Below are positions 18,668-27,529 of a stretch of DNA of 64,000 nt, in pieces (position 1 is the first letter of the stretch; every line of letters begins with the position of its first letter). The notes below the pieces were generated by a model. It had not been told where the DNA came from. It saw only the letters and a program-made list of their open reading frames with translations, and made no database searches. The position numbers and the translations under genes were made by a program. Source of the stretch: Lysobacterales bacterium (GTDB lineage: Bacteria > Pseudomonadota > Gammaproteobacteria > Xanthomonadales > Xanthomonadaceae); the NCBI GenBank assembly GCA_014946745.1, contig JADCRD010000003.1, positions 762,331 to 826,330 on the forward strand, in the 5' to 3' direction.

Positions 18668-19210
18668 CTATCCACAGCCGCCGCCGATCGTCTCCGGGCT
18701 GGCCTGGCGCAGGCGGCCCGTGTTGTTCAGCACCAGCGCGCCGAGCAGGCGGCCGTCCTCGCTGCAGATGCGCAGGCTCAGGTTGCTGGCGCCGCTGCCG
18801 CCGTTGGGACGGAACATCGCCAACGGCCGCTGCGCGCTGCTGTGGATGCGCAGCGCGGGCGAGGGATCCAGATGCATCCGTTCGACGGCCTCGCCCGCGT
18901 CGCGCTGGTCGTTGCGATTGGCGTCGACGAAGACCAGCCAACCGTCGTCCCAGACGCCACCGCTGCGGCAGCGCTGGCCGTCGGTGGTCGGGCAGATTCC
19001 CGCCGGCAGCCCGCGGGTCACGGCCAGGGTGCGGGCCTGATGGAAGCCCGCCATCAGGCCGTGTTGGGTGGCGACGAAGCGATGTCGTTCCTGCATCTGC
19101 TGGACGCTGGGCAGAGCGATGCCGACCAGCACGCTGGCCACAGCCAGGCTCATGAAAAGCTCGATCAGGCTGAAGCCCCTGACCGAGCGATACGCGAAAC
19201 CGATACGCAT
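18668..19210 (-). CDS. fimT: FimT/GspH-type minor pseudopilin
   Basis: A 180-residue type IV pilin-like protein. The prepilin peptidase site and hydrophobic helix are clear: RG|FSLIELFMSLAVASVLVGIALPS, with Glu at mature position 5. A beta-rich GspH/FimT domain follows (about residues 45-178), with two Cys pairs (ICPTTDGQRC and RIC...GGGCG). FimT-type minor pilins help type IV pilus assembly and in some species bind DNA during transformation. No other pilus genes are adjacent. A palindrome shared with the ubiK-comM upstream region lies about 100-120 bases before the ATG. Confidence 0.88.
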   Translation of the reverse strand: MRIGFAYRSVRGFSLIELFMSLAVASVLVGIALPSVQQMQERHRFVATQHGLMAGFHQARTLAVTRGLPAGICPTTDGQRCRSGGVWDDGWLVFVDANRNDQRDAGEAVERMHLDPSPALRIHSSAQRPLAMFRPNGGSGASNLSLRICSEDGRLLGALVLNNTGRLRQASPETIGGGCG

Positions 19211-19310
19211 AAAGACAGTCCCCCAAGGCGTCGGCGGCGAAGGGCCGCGCTCGACGCCTGAGAGTCTCTGCAGATCGCCGCGCCGCGAACATCGGAGGCG
19301 GCTTCACGCT

Positions 19311-19331
19311 GGGGTAGGAGTTTTCCTAGGG
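19311..19331. promoter_or_regulatory. palindrome upstream of fimT, shared with ubiK-comM
   Basis: Arms GGGGTAGGAG and TTCCTAGGG form an imperfect palindrome that matches the perfect one at 2111-2132 in its left arm exactly. It lies 101-121 bases before the fimT start. Confidence 0.45.
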
Positions 19332-19445
19332 AAGCTCTGATCTGTCGGAGCTTCGCGCGCGCAGGGGAAGGCGCGCACGCGGATCGAGCACCTGAGTGCT
19401 CTATCCGGCGTAAGCGAGTCGGGACCCGCGCCGGGCTCGCGACGT

Positions 19446-19474
19446 CTGAACAACTCCCGGGCGCCGTTGTTCAG
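19446..19474. promoter_or_regulatory. inverted repeat upstream of uvrB
   Basis: Perfect 9-bp arms CTGAACAAC and GTTGTTCAG are separated by 11 bases and lie about 160 bases before the uvrB start. It does not match the E. coli LexA box (CTGT-N8-ACAG spacing) and no T tract follows, so an operator or an RNA hairpin are both possible. Confidence 0.35.
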
Positions 19475-19593
19475 TCCTTCCCTAGCCGAGGTGCTCACGC
19501 GTCGCCGCTTCCACTCAACTCACGCTGCTGTCAGTACCGTGTCAGCATCCCGGGTCCAGCCTTGCGCGGGTCGCGTGCAGCGGCGAGCCTCGG

Positions 19594-19624
19594 CCGATTC
19601 CCGATTCCCGATTCCCGATTCCCG
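19594..19624. repeat. GATTCCC heptad array in the uvrB leader
   Basis: Four tandem GATTCCC units end about 10 bases before the uvrB ATG, where a ribosome site would be expected; the leader has no good Shine-Dalgarno sequence. Confidence 0.85.
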
Positions 19625-19634
19625 CGTAAAGCCC

Positions 19635-21683
19635 ATGACCCGTCCAGAAGCCGCCAACATTCCGTTCGAGCTTGTCTCGCCCTACCAGCCTGCGGGCGAC
19701 CAGCCGCTGGCGATCGCGCGTCTGATCGAGGGCTTCGAGGATGGGCTCGCGCACCAGACCCTGCTGGGCGTGACCGGCTCGGGCAAGACCTACACCATCG
19801 CCAACGTGGTCGCGCAGATCCAGAAGCCGACCCTGGTGCTGGCGCCGAACAAGACGCTCGCGGCCCAGCTCTACGGCGAGTTCAAGCAGTTCTTCCCGAA
19901 CAACGCGGTGGAGTACTTCGTCAGCTACTACGACTACTACCAGCCCGAGGCCTACGTCGTTTCCAGCGACACCTTCATCGAGAAGGACAGCTCGATCAAC
20001 GAGCACATCGAGCAGATGCGCCTGTCGGCGACCAAGGCCCTGCTGGAACGTCGCGATGCGCTGATCGTGGCCTCCGTGTCGGCGATCTACGGCCTGGGCG
20101 ACCCCAACGAGTACTTCCAGATGGTGCTGCACATGGTGCGCGGCGAGCGCATCGACCAGCGCGAGCTGATCCGGCGCCTGACCGAGCTGCAGTACACCCG
20201 CAACGAGTTCGACCTGCGCCGCGGCACCTACCGCGTGCGCGGCGAGGTCATTGATGTGCATCCGGCCGAGAGCGACAGCGAGGCTGTGCGCATCGAGCTG
20301 TTCGATGGCGAGATCGAGCAGATCGCGCTGTTCGACCCGCTGACCGGCGAGGTCCAGCGGCGCATCCCGCGTTACACCATCTATCCCAAGACCCACTACG
20401 TCACCACCCGGCGCACCGTGCTGGAGGCGATGGAGGCGATCAAGGTCGAGCTGGCCGACCGGCTGGAGTGGTTCTACGCCAACAACAAGCTGCTGGAGGC
20501 GCAGCGCCTGCAGCAGCGCACCACCTTCGACCTCGAGATGATGGGTGAGATCGGCTATTGCCAGGGCATCGAGAACTACTCGCGGCATCTGACCGGGCGC
20601 ATGCCCGGCGAGGCACCGCCCTGCCTGTTCGACTACCTGCCGCCCGATGCGCTGCTGGTGGTCGACGAATCGCATGTCACCGTCCCGCAGATCGGCGGCA
20701 TGTACAAGGGCGATCGCGCGCGCAAGGAAACGCTGGTGGAGTACGGCTTCCGCCTGCCCAGCGCGCTCGACAACCGGCCGCTGAAGTTCGAGGAGTGGGA
20801 GCGCCGCGCGCCGCGCAGCATCTTCGTCTCGGCCACACCGGCCAAGTACGAGCTGGAGAAGTCGCAGGGCAACATCGTCGAGCTGGTGGTGCGGCCGACC
20901 GGCCTGATCGATCCGGAGGTCGAAGTGCGGCCGGTGCGCACCCAGGTCGACGACCTTTTGTCGGAGATCCACGAGCGCGTCGGCTGGGGCGATCGCGTGC
21001 TGGTCACCACCCTGACCAAGCGCATGGCCGAGAACCTCACCGAGTACCTCGGCGAGCACGGGGTCAAGGTGCGCTACCTGCATGCGGACGTCGACACCGT
21101 CGAACGCATGGAGATCATCCGCGACCTGCGGCTCGGCGTGTTCGACGTGCTGGTCGGCATCAACCTCCTGCGCGAAGGCCTGGACATGCCCGAGGTCTCG
21201 CTGGTCGCGATCCTCGATGCCGACAAGGAGGGTTATCTGCGCTCGGCGCCGTCACTGATCCAGACGATTGGCCGCGCCGCCCGCAACGTGCGCGGCAAGG
21301 CCATCCTCTACGCCGACCGGATCACCGGCTCGATGCAGACCGCGATGGGCGAGACCGCGCGCCGCCGCGACAAGCAGATCGCCTACAACGCCGAGCACGG
21401 CATCACGCCCAAGACCATCGTTTCGCGCATCAACGATGTGATGGAAGGCGCGCGCAGCGAGCCGGCGGAATCCAAGAAGGGCCGCGGCCGCACCAGCGCC
21501 AGCGAACGCCGCGTGGCCGAGCCGCGCGACGACTACCGGCAGATGAACCCCGACCAGCTCGGTGCCGTGCTGAAGAAGCTCGAAGCGCAGATGTACAAGC
21601 ACGCCAAGGATCTGGAGTTCGAGGAGGCCGGCAAGATCCGCGATGAGATCCGCCGCATCAAGGCAGAAGGGCTGGTGGGGTGA
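19635..21683 (+). CDS. uvrB: excinuclease ABC subunit UvrB
   Basis: A 682-residue DNA-repair helicase-like protein that verifies damage delivered by UvrA and positions UvrC. Visible are Walker A GVTGSGKT, the beta-hairpin [11 protein letters not shown] that probes between strands, [10 protein letters not shown], motif II VVDESH, motif III SATP, RTQVDDL, motif [11 protein letters not shown] and motif [11 protein letters not shown], and a C-terminal UVR domain (about 645-678) that binds UvrC. Length fits the family (about 670). The ATG at 19635 begins the aligned N-terminus; the open frame extends upstream through repeats without homology. Confidence 0.97.
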   Translation: MTRPEAANIPFELVSPYQPAGDQPLAIARLIEGFEDGLAHQTLLGVTGSGKTYTIANVVAQIQKPTLVLAPNKTLAAQLYGEFKQFFPNNAVEYFVSYYDYYQPEAYVVSSDTFIEKDSSINEHIEQMRLSATKALLERRDALIVASVSAIYGLGDPNEYFQMVLHMVRGERIDQRELIRRLTELQYTRNEFDLRRGTYRVRGEVIDVHPAESDSEAVRIELFDGEIEQIALFDPLTGEVQRRIPRYTIYPKTHYVTTRRTVLEAMEAIKVELADRLEWFYANNKLLEAQRLQQRTTFDLEMMGEIGYCQGIENYSRHLTGRMPGEAPPCLFDYLPPDALLVVDESHVTVPQIGGMYKGDRARKETLVEYGFRLPSALDNRPLKFEEWERRAPRSIFVSATPAKYELEKSQGNIVELVVRPTGLIDPEVEVRPVRTQVDDLLSEIHERVGWGDRVLVTTLTKRMAENLTEYLGEHGVKVRYLHADVDTVERMEIIRDLRLGVFDVLVGINLLREGLDMPEVSLVAILDADKEGYLRSAPSLIQTIGRAARNVRGKAILYADRITGSMQTAMGETARRRDKQIAYNAEHGITPKTIVSRINDVMEGARSEPAESKKGRGRTSASERRVAEPRDDYRQMNPDQLGAVLKKLEAQMYKHAKDLEFEEAGKIRDEIRRIKAEGLVG

Positions 21684-21990
21684 GACGGCGCGTTTGCGCG
21701 GCATGCCGCGCGCGCCGTCGAACGCCCGAGCGCTGCGCGCGAGGGCCGGGGCCGGAGGCAGACGGCGCGTTTGCGCGGCATGCCGCGCGCGCCGTCGAAC
21801 GCCCGAGCGCTATGCGCGAGGGCCGGGGCCGAAGGCAGACGGCGCGTTTGCGGGGCATGCCGCGCGCGCCGTCGAACGCCCGAGCGCTGTGCGCGAGGGC
21901 CGGGGCCGGAGGCAGACGGCGCGCTTGCGCGGCATGCCGCGCGCGCCGTCGAACGCCCGAGCGCTATGCGCGAGGGCCGGGGCCGGAGGC
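21684..21990. repeat. 77-bp tandem repeat, 4 copies (left flank of pigment cluster)
   Basis: Four units with period exactly 77 begin at 21684, 21761, 21838 and 21915, immediately after the uvrB stop. Each contains the perfect palindrome GCGCGGCATGCCGCGC and a GAGGGCCGGGGCCGGAGGC segment. The same family occurs in opposite orientation at 38293-38588. Units are contiguous, without spacers, and do not maintain a frame across 77 bp. Confidence 0.95.
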
Positions 21991-22048
21991 GGTCGCTGCG
22001 CCGCCGCAACCGCGCGCTGCCCGGCAGCGGCCATTCGTCTGCGAACTG

Positions 22049-22238
22049 CATAGGGTGGGTCTTGACCCACCGGCGAAGCGTCCGGGTCTGGCGACGCCGA
22101 TCGAAGTCCTTGGCCGCGAGATGCGACGTCCACCTCGGGGGGCGCCGGCGATGCGCTTGCCGCAGCGCATCCGTACGCCCTGCGAAGGCGGGGCGCGCGG
22201 CGTGTGTGAAGTATCGGTGGGTCAAGACCCACCCTATG
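22049..22238. repeat. pair of dispersed GTGGGTC palindromes
   Basis: Two copies of the dispersed element (CATAGGGTGGGTCTTGACCC and its extension) lie at 22049-22071 and, in opposite orientation, at 22217-22238, between the 77-bp array and the cluster's first stop codon. Confidence 0.85.
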
Positions 22239-22269
22239 GAGCCTCGTGGCTTCCCGCGCACGCGCTGCG

Positions 22270-23274
22270 CTACGCGTGGAACCCGTCGATCTCCACCGCC
22301 AACTCGCGGCGGCAGATATCGCCCTGCAGGATCAGGCGCGGCACGTCGGCGGGCAGCAGGCGCGCCAGCGCGGCCTGCAGCTCCGGCAGCGCGCTGGCGT
22401 CGCGCAGATAGACCTTGAGCAGGCTGTGCGCGCCGAACCCGGGCGCAATCCGCGCATCGGCGGCGCGCGCCGCACCCAGCAGGCTGTCGAAGTTGTCGAA
22501 GGTCTCGCGCAGCTGGGCCACCACCGAGTCGTGGTGCAGGCTGGCGTGTCCGACCACCGCCGCCGTGCCGGACAGCAGCAGCGGCAAGGCATCGGCGGCG
22601 TCGGCGCGCATCGCGCGGGCAAAGCTGGGCGCGCGCGGGCCGTAGCTGCGCGGATAGCGGTAGGCCGGCACCTGGCGCGGGTTCTCCACCGCCGAGCCCG
22701 GGCGCGTGGAGCTCAGCCAGTAGATCTGCAGCAGGCGCGTGCCTTCGCGGTGGCCGATCGCGGTGGCCGCCGGCAGCGCGGCGTCGGGGATGTCCAGCGC
22801 CTCGGCGCGACCGACGCAGAACTGCCGGTAGCGCTCGGCGTCACCTTCGCCTTCGACGATGGCGTCGAGGTAGTTCCACAGGCGCAGCAGATGCGGGTGC
22901 GCGGCGCTGTGGCGATGCCCTGCGAGCAGTCGATACGCCTGTTCGGCAGTGGCGGCCGGGCCGGCCCCGTCCTCGTTGAGCTGCAGCGTGCCGAAGCACA
23001 GCGAGGCGCATCTGCCGCCGCCGATGTGCCCCTCCCGCCAAGGCTCCACCGCTTCGCTGCAGGTCCAGACCTCGTAGGTGTCAGCGCCCTCGGCTTCCAG
23101 CGGCTGCAGCGGTACGCGCAGGTAGCGCGGATCGTCGAGCCTTTCCGCTGCAGCGGCACCGAAGCCGAACAGCGCCAGCGTGCGCGGGCCGAGCAGGCTG
23201 CGCGGATCGCGCGAGTGCACGTAGCTGGGCGTCAAGGCGAAGGCCGGTGGCGTCAGTCGCGGTTGCGCGCTCAT
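22270..23274 (-). CDS. xanB2: XanB2-type chorismatase / hydroxybenzoate synthase
   Basis: A 334-residue protein of the FkbO/Hyg5/XanB2 chorismatase family. XanB2 in Xanthomonas converts chorismate to 3- and 4-hydroxybenzoate, feeding xanthomonadin and ubiquinone. Family features seen are GRCASLCFGTLQL, HPHLLRLWNYLDAI, RYRQFCVGRAEAL and VPAYRYPRSYGPRAPSFARA, with a conserved late LKVYLRD. Its place at one end of the pigment cluster supports 3-hydroxybenzoate supply as the starter unit. It overlaps the upstream flavoprotein by ATGA, so both are coupled. Product specificity (3- versus 4-hydroxy) cannot be read from the sequence by eye. Confidence 0.88.
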   Translation of the reverse strand: MSAQPRLTPPAFALTPSYVHSRDPRSLLGPRTLALFGFGAAAAERLDDPRYLRVPLQPLEAEGADTYEVWTCSEAVEPWREGHIGGGRCASLCFGTLQLNEDGAGPAATAEQAYRLLAGHRHSAAHPHLLRLWNYLDAIVEGEGDAERYRQFCVGRAEALDIPDAALPAATAIGHREGTRLLQIYWLSSTRPGSAVENPRQVPAYRYPRSYGPRAPSFARAMRADAADALPLLLSGTAAVVGHASLHHDSVVAQLRETFDNFDSLLGAARAADARIAPGFGAHSLLKVYLRDASALPELQAALARLLPADVPRLILQGDICRRELAVEIDGFHA

Positions 23275-24578
23275 GCGGCCTCCTTGCGCGCCGAGCCCGA
23301 CAGCGTCGGCGCACGGCGCTCGCCGCGCAGCTTCTGCAGCAGGGCGGTGCAGGCGTAGATGACGCGGAACGCGCGCAGGCGCTTCAGCACGGCGCGGTCG
23401 TCGAACACGTTGCCGGCCAGCATGGCGATCACCGCCTGCTCGATCTGCCAGGCATTGCGCGGGTGCTGGAACAGCTCGCGCATCACCGGCGTGGTGAAGC
23501 GCTCGATGAACCAGCTGAACACGCCGATGCCGGCGTCGATACGCTGGTGGTAAGCCTTCTGCAGCGCGGCCTCGCGGGCCGGTTCGCGCAGCACGGCGTC
23601 GACCAGCGCGGCCGCGCGCTCGGCGCCGTGCATGGCGAGGAACACGCCCGACGAAAAGATCGGATCGACGAAGGCATAGGCGTCGCCGGCCATCACCCAG
23701 CCCGGCCCGGCGATGCGCCCGCAGGCATAGCTGTAGTTGCCGGTGGCTTCAGGTTCCGACGCGCGCTCGGCGCCCTGCATGCGGCGCGCGGCGTCGGGGT
23801 GCTTCAGGATCGTGTCCAGCAGAAATTGATCCAGCGGCCCGCGCCGCGTCTTGAGGTACTCGGGCGAGCAGACCGCGCCGATGCTCATCACGTCCTCGGG
23901 CAGCGGGATCATCCACATCCAGCCGCTCGGCAGGCGATAGATCGTGATGTTGCCGGCGGCCGCGCCCGGCTGCCGGGCAACGCCGCGGTAGTGCGCGTAC
24001 ACGGCCGCCGAGCGGTGCCGCGGGTTCGCCCGCTTCAGATCGAACTGCCTGCCGAGCAGGGTGTCGCGACCCGAGGCATCGACCACGTAGCGCGCTTCCA
24101 GGCTGCGCTCGCTGCCGTCGAGACGCAGGCGCAGGCGCGAGCGCCCGGACTCAAGATGCTCGATGCCCAGCACTTCGACGCCCTCGCGCGCCTCGGCGCC
24201 GGCTGCCGCCGCGTTGGCGAACAGCAGCTGGTCGAACTGGTCGCGGCGCACCTGGAAGGCGTGGTCGGGGACATCGCCGAGCGCGCGATGGAAGTCGAAG
24301 GTGCTGTAGCCGCCGATGTCGGCCGGAAAATCCGCTGCCGGCTTGCGCACGCCGATCGCCTCGACCTCGGCCAGCACGCCCAGGCGTTCGAGAATCGGCA
24401 GGTTCATTGGCAGCAGGCTTTCACCGATGTGGAAGCGCGGGTGACGGGCTTTCTCGAACAGGCCCACGCGCCAGCCGGCCCGCGCTAGCAGGGTGGCCGC
24501 CGTGCTGCCCGCGGGGCCACCGCCGATCACTGCGACGTCGAGGTGTTCAGGGAGGTCGCGTGCGGCGCTGGAACTCAT
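23271..24578 (-). CDS. flavin-dependent halogenase-like oxidoreductase (WxWxIP)
   Basis: A 435-residue FAD enzyme. It has the Rossmann motif GGGPAGST near residue 18, HIGESLLP, a GWMWMIP motif that fits the WxWxIP signature of flavin-dependent halogenases, and the second FAD motif VMAGDAYAFVDPIFSSG. Xanthomonadins are brominated aryl polyenes, so halogenation is a natural hypothesis, but related proteins in these clusters are also called geranylgeranyl reductase-like or monooxygenases. It starts divergently from the ACP gene, sharing a 150-bp control region, and is coupled to xanB2. Confidence 0.82.
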   Translation of the reverse strand: MSSSAARDLPEHLDVAVIGGGPAGSTAATLLARAGWRVGLFEKARHPRFHIGESLLPMNLPILERLGVLAEVEAIGVRKPAADFPADIGGYSTFDFHRALGDVPDHAFQVRRDQFDQLLFANAAAAGAEAREGVEVLGIEHLESGRSRLRLRLDGSERSLEARYVVDASGRDTLLGRQFDLKRANPRHRSAAVYAHYRGVARQPGAAAGNITIYRLPSGWMWMIPLPEDVMSIGAVCSPEYLKTRRGPLDQFLLDTILKHPDAARRMQGAERASEPEATGNYSYACGRIAGPGWVMAGDAYAFVDPIFSSGVFLAMHGAERAAALVDAVLREPAREAALQKAYHQRIDAGIGVFSWFIERFTTPVMRELFQHPRNAWQIEQAVIAMLAGNVFDDRAVLKRLRAFRVIYACTALLQKLRGERRAPTLSGSARKEAA

Positions 24579-24729
24579 GCGGACATCGTGGGGCGAAAGG
24601 GCGCCAGCAGGGCGGGCGAAAGTGGCGTGAATGATACACTCCGCGCCCGCCCGAGGCCGGCTGCGACGTGCTGCCCCTCGATTACGTAAAGACGGGCACG
24701 CACAGCGCAGGCCCAAGGATGCACGCCCC

Positions 24730-24999
24730 ATGTCGAACCAGTCGCCCGCCGAGCGCGAGCTCGCCGAACTCCTGATCGAAGCCCTGAACCTTGAGGATAT
24801 CGAGGCTGCATCGATCGACCCTGCCGCGCCGCTGTTCGGCGACGGCCTCGGCCTCGACTCGATCGACGCGCTCGAACTCGCGCTGGCGATCTCGAAGAAG
24901 TACGGCTTCCAGCTGCGTTCGGACAACGCCGACAACCGCCGCATCTTCGGCTCGCTGGGCGCGCTGTCGGCTCACGTGCAAGAGCACCGCACGGTGTGA
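24730..24999 (+). CDS. acyl carrier protein of the aryl-polyene pathway
   Basis: An 89-residue acidic carrier protein. The phosphopantetheine serine is in GLGLDSIDALELA (Ser44). It carries the growing aryl-polyene chain. AAGGA lies 11 bases before the ATG. It is the first gene of the rightward operon; a GATAC-type -10 is visible near 24633 in the region shared with the divergent flavoprotein gene. Its stop overlaps the GTG of the next gene. Aryl-polyene clusters usually hold two carrier proteins; only one is seen here. Confidence 0.9.
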   Translation: MSNQSPAERELAELLIEALNLEDIEAASIDPAAPLFGDGLGLDSIDALELALAISKKYGFQLRSDNADNRRIFGSLGALSAHVQEHRTV

Positions 25000-25691
25000 G
25001 CCGTCTGCTGCCGATCGCACTCGCGCTGGCGTTTCCCCTGCTGGCGCATGCCTCGGCGGTGACCGCCTCGCTGCAACTCGCCACGGCGGCCGTCGCCTGC
25101 CTGCTGATCCTCGTCTGCCTGCCGCTGCGAGCGAAGCCCGCGCTGGCGCTCGCCCTTTTTGCGGCGGGCGCGGCCGTGCTTGCGCTGCTGTACGCGAGTG
25201 GGCATGCACATCTGCCGCTGATGCTGCCGCCGGTGCTGTTCAACCTCGCTATCGGCCTGTACTTCGCGCGCAGCCTTGCCCCGGGCCGTATGCCGCTGAT
25301 CGAGCGCATCGTGCGGGCTCTGAATGATGGCCAGGTGCACGATCCCGCCGTGCCGGCCTACGCGCGTGCGTGGACGCGGGCCTGGGCCTGGATCCTGCTG
25401 GGCCTGGCCGCGGTGAACGCGGTGCTGGGCCTGCTCGCCGAGCCCAAGGGCCTCCTGCTCAGCCTCGGTGTCGCTCCGCCGCTGACCGTGCCCTTGGCGC
25501 TGTGGTCGCTGTTCGCCAACCTGCTCAACTACCTGATCGTGGCCCTCGTCTTTGTCGGTGAGTACGCCTATCGCAGCCGGCGTTTCCCGCACAGCGACTA
25601 CGGCGGGTTTCTCGGCTTCATGAAGCGCGTGGGCCGGCTCGGGCCCGCGTTCTGGCGCGGCAGCGATGCCGCTGCGGGCTCGAACGGATGA
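24996..25691 (+). CDS. COG4648-type membrane protein of aryl-polyene clusters
   Basis: A 231-residue inner-membrane protein with about six hydrophobic segments, a cleavable-looking N-terminus (LLPIALALAFPLLAHASA) and a conserved block PPVLFNLAIGLYFARSLAPGRMPLIER. Its function is unknown, but this family is a regular member of aryl-polyene clusters. It begins with GTG overlapping the ACP stop and ends overlapping the dehydratase start (ATGA), so it is tightly coupled on both sides. In canonical clusters an AMP-ligase gene usually follows this one; it is missing here. Confidence 0.8.
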   Translation: MSRLLPIALALAFPLLAHASAVTASLQLATAAVACLLILVCLPLRAKPALALALFAAGAAVLALLYASGHAHLPLMLPPVLFNLAIGLYFARSLAPGRMPLIERIVRALNDGQVHDPAVPAYARAWTRAWAWILLGLAAVNAVLGLLAEPKGLLLSLGVAPPLTVPLALWSLFANLLNYLIVALVFVGEYAYRSRRFPHSDYGGFLGFMKRVGRLGPAFWRGSDAAAGSNG

Positions 25692-25993
25692 GCGGCTTCC
25701 GCATTGCTGCAGAGCATCCGTGTCTGCCCGGCCACTTCCCCGGCCAGCCGGTGGTGCCTGGCGTGGTCGTGCTCGATGAAGTGCTGGCGCTGACACGGGC
25801 GCAGTTCGGCACGCGCGCGCTGCTGCGGCTGCCGCAGGTGAAGTTCGCAGCGCCCCTGCTGCCCGAGCAGGACGCGACGGTCGAGTTCGAGCCGCGCGGC
25901 GAGCGTCTGCGCTTCCGCGTGCTGCGCGGCGAGGATGTCATCGCCAGCGGCGAGCTGGTGTTCGCGGATCCCGTGTCCGTCTATCCGCCATGA
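25688..25993 (+). CDS. FabZ-like hotdog dehydratase
   Basis: A 101-residue single-hotdog protein. The motif EHPCLPGHFPGQPVVPGVVVLDEV carries the FabZ-type His and the PGV turn; it is shorter than classical FabZ (about 140). It should dehydrate 3-hydroxyacyl-ACP intermediates to build the conjugated double bonds, or act as a thioesterase. It overlaps both neighbours with ATGA junctions. Confidence 0.82.
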   Translation: MSGFRIAAEHPCLPGHFPGQPVVPGVVVLDEVLALTRAQFGTRALLRLPQVKFAAPLLPEQDATVEFEPRGERLRFRVLRGEDVIASGELVFADPVSVYPP

Positions 25994-26958
25994 GCCGCGC
26001 TGGCGAGGCCGAATGGCAGCAGCGCCCCGAGGGCGGCGGGCGCTTCGCGATCTGGCTGATCCGCAGCATCGCCCGCTACGGCGGCCGCTGGCTGTCGCGG
26101 CCGCTGCTGATTCCGATCACCCTGTACTTCCTGATCGTGCGCGGGCCCGAGCGGCGTGCGTCCCGCGCCTATCTGCAGCGCGTGCTGGGCCGACCGGCCA
26201 CGCTGTGGGACTGCGCTCGCCACGTGCATGCGTTCGCGTCGACCATCCTCGATCGGGTGTTCATGCTCTCCGGCCAGTTCCGCCGCTTCGATCTGGAGAT
26301 CACCGGGCTGAAGGAGCTGCACGATCAGATCGATCTCGGCCGCGGCGTGCTGCTGTTCGGCTCGCACCACGGCAGCTTCGAGGCGCTGCGCGTGCTCTCC
26401 CGCGAACGCCCCGACGTGACCGTGCGGGTGGTGATGGATCGCGGTCAGAACGCCACCGTGACCCAGCTGCTGGAAGCGCTCTGCCCCGACATCGCCGAGA
26501 CCGTGATCGATGCCGCCCAGGACGGCACCGCGATCACCCTGGCGATCCGCGATGCCACTGAACAGGGCGCCCTGGTCAGCCTGCTGGTCGATCGCGCCCG
26601 AGGCGCCGAGCCGGTGCAGTGGATCGATTTCCTGGGTTCGCCCGCACCGTTTCCGAGCGCGCATTTCTTGATCGCCGCGGCACTGAAGGTGCCGGTGCTG
26701 ATCTGCTTCGGCCTGTATCTGGGCGGCCGGAAGTACGCCCTGCACTTCGAGCTGTTCGACCCCGGCATCGAGCTGCCGCGGCGCGAGCGCGCGCAGAAGC
26801 TGCACGCCCTGCAGGAGCGCTACGTTCGCCGGCTGGAGCACTTCGTGCGGCTGGCACCCTACAACTGGTTCAACTTCTACGACTTCTGGAGAAGCGATGA
26901 CCCCGCGCATCCGCATCGCCGCGACACTGCTGCTGGCCAGCCTCACGGCGACCGCTGA
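25990..26958 (+). CDS. LpxL-like lysophospholipid acyltransferase
   Basis: A 322-residue membrane-associated acyltransferase of the LpxL/HtrB superfamily. The motif GSHHGSFEALR near residue 118 resembles the HX4E catalytic motif of the family (His and Glu). An N-terminal amphipathic segment (WLSRPLLIPITLYFLIV) anchors it to the inner membrane. In aryl-polyene clusters it probably attaches the polyene to a lipid or sugar carrier. The C-terminus (DPAHPHRRDTAAGQPHGDR) overlaps lolA-like coding by 62 bases, so its last 20 residues are constrained by two frames. Confidence 0.82.
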   Translation: MSRAGEAEWQQRPEGGGRFAIWLIRSIARYGGRWLSRPLLIPITLYFLIVRGPERRASRAYLQRVLGRPATLWDCARHVHAFASTILDRVFMLSGQFRRFDLEITGLKELHDQIDLGRGVLLFGSHHGSFEALRVLSRERPDVTVRVVMDRGQNATVTQLLEALCPDIAETVIDAAQDGTAITLAIRDATEQGALVSLLVDRARGAEPVQWIDFLGSPAPFPSAHFLIAAALKVPVLICFGLYLGGRKYALHFELFDPGIELPRRERAQKLHALQERYVRRLEHFVRLAPYNWFNFYDFWRSDDPAHPHRRDTAAGQPHGDR

Positions 26959-27529
26959 GGTTCCGGAGATCGACGCCCTGCTGGCGGGCTTCGCCCAGCC
27001 GGCGCCGGCGCGCACCGCTTACTTCGAGCGCCGCGATTCGCCGCTGCTGACGCAGCCCCTGCTGTTCGGCGGCGAGCTGTCGCAGCCGGCCGCCGATGAG
27101 CTGGTCAAGACCGTCGAAGGTGCGCAGCCCGAGCGCCTGCGCATCGCCGGCGAGCGCGTCGAGGTGCAGCGCGAAGGGCAGGGCACGCGCCGGTTCTCGC
27201 TGAAGCGCGCGCCCGAGCTGGGCGCGCTCGCGGCCAGCCTGCGCGCGCTGCTGGGTGGCGACCGCGGCCTGCTGGAACGGCACTTCGCGATCGAACTCAC
27301 GCCGTCCGGCGCGGGCTGGACGCTCGACCTCACGCCGACCGACGCCCGCGTCGCCCGCAAGGTGCGCGGCATGCGCCTGCACGGCGTGGCCGGCGAGTGG
27401 CGCTGCTTCGATCTGGACCTGGCCGAGGACGAACGCAGCCGCATGTGGCTGGGGCCGTGGGCCGAGTCCGCACGTGCCGCCGCCGATGAAGTCACGCGCG
27501 ACGCGCTCTGCGGTACGGCCGCCGAATGA
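26897..27529 (+). CDS. LolA-like outer-membrane lipoprotein carrier homologue
   Basis: A 210-residue secreted protein with an N-terminal signal peptide (RIRIAATLLLASLTATA, cleavage near residue 20). The mature part resembles LolA: a FERRDSP...LFGGEL beta segment, then RFSLKRAPELGALAASLRALLGGD and the late beta strands. LolA ferries hydrophobic lipid cargo across the periplasm; the cluster version presumably carries the pigment or its lipid conjugate. A GGAG site precedes the ATG inside the acyltransferase gene. It overlaps the exporter gene start (ATGA). Confidence 0.82.
   Translation: MTPRIRIAATLLLASLTATAEVPEIDALLAGFAQPAPARTAYFERRDSPLLTQPLLFGGELSQPAADELVKTVEGAQPERLRIAGERVEVQREGQGTRRFSLKRAPELGALAASLRALLGGDRGLLERHFAIELTPSGAGWTLDLTPTDARVARKVRGMRLHGVAGEWRCFDLDLAEDERSRMWLGPWAESARAAADEVTRDALCGTAAE

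Noticed and set aside
19446..19474. the uvrB-upstream inverted repeat as a LexA box
   Set aside because: Its arms and spacing do not match known LexA consensus sequences; listed only as an unspecified element.
21684..21990. 77-bp units as a CRISPR array
   Set aside because: Units are directly contiguous and there are no unique spacers; no cas genes are seen.
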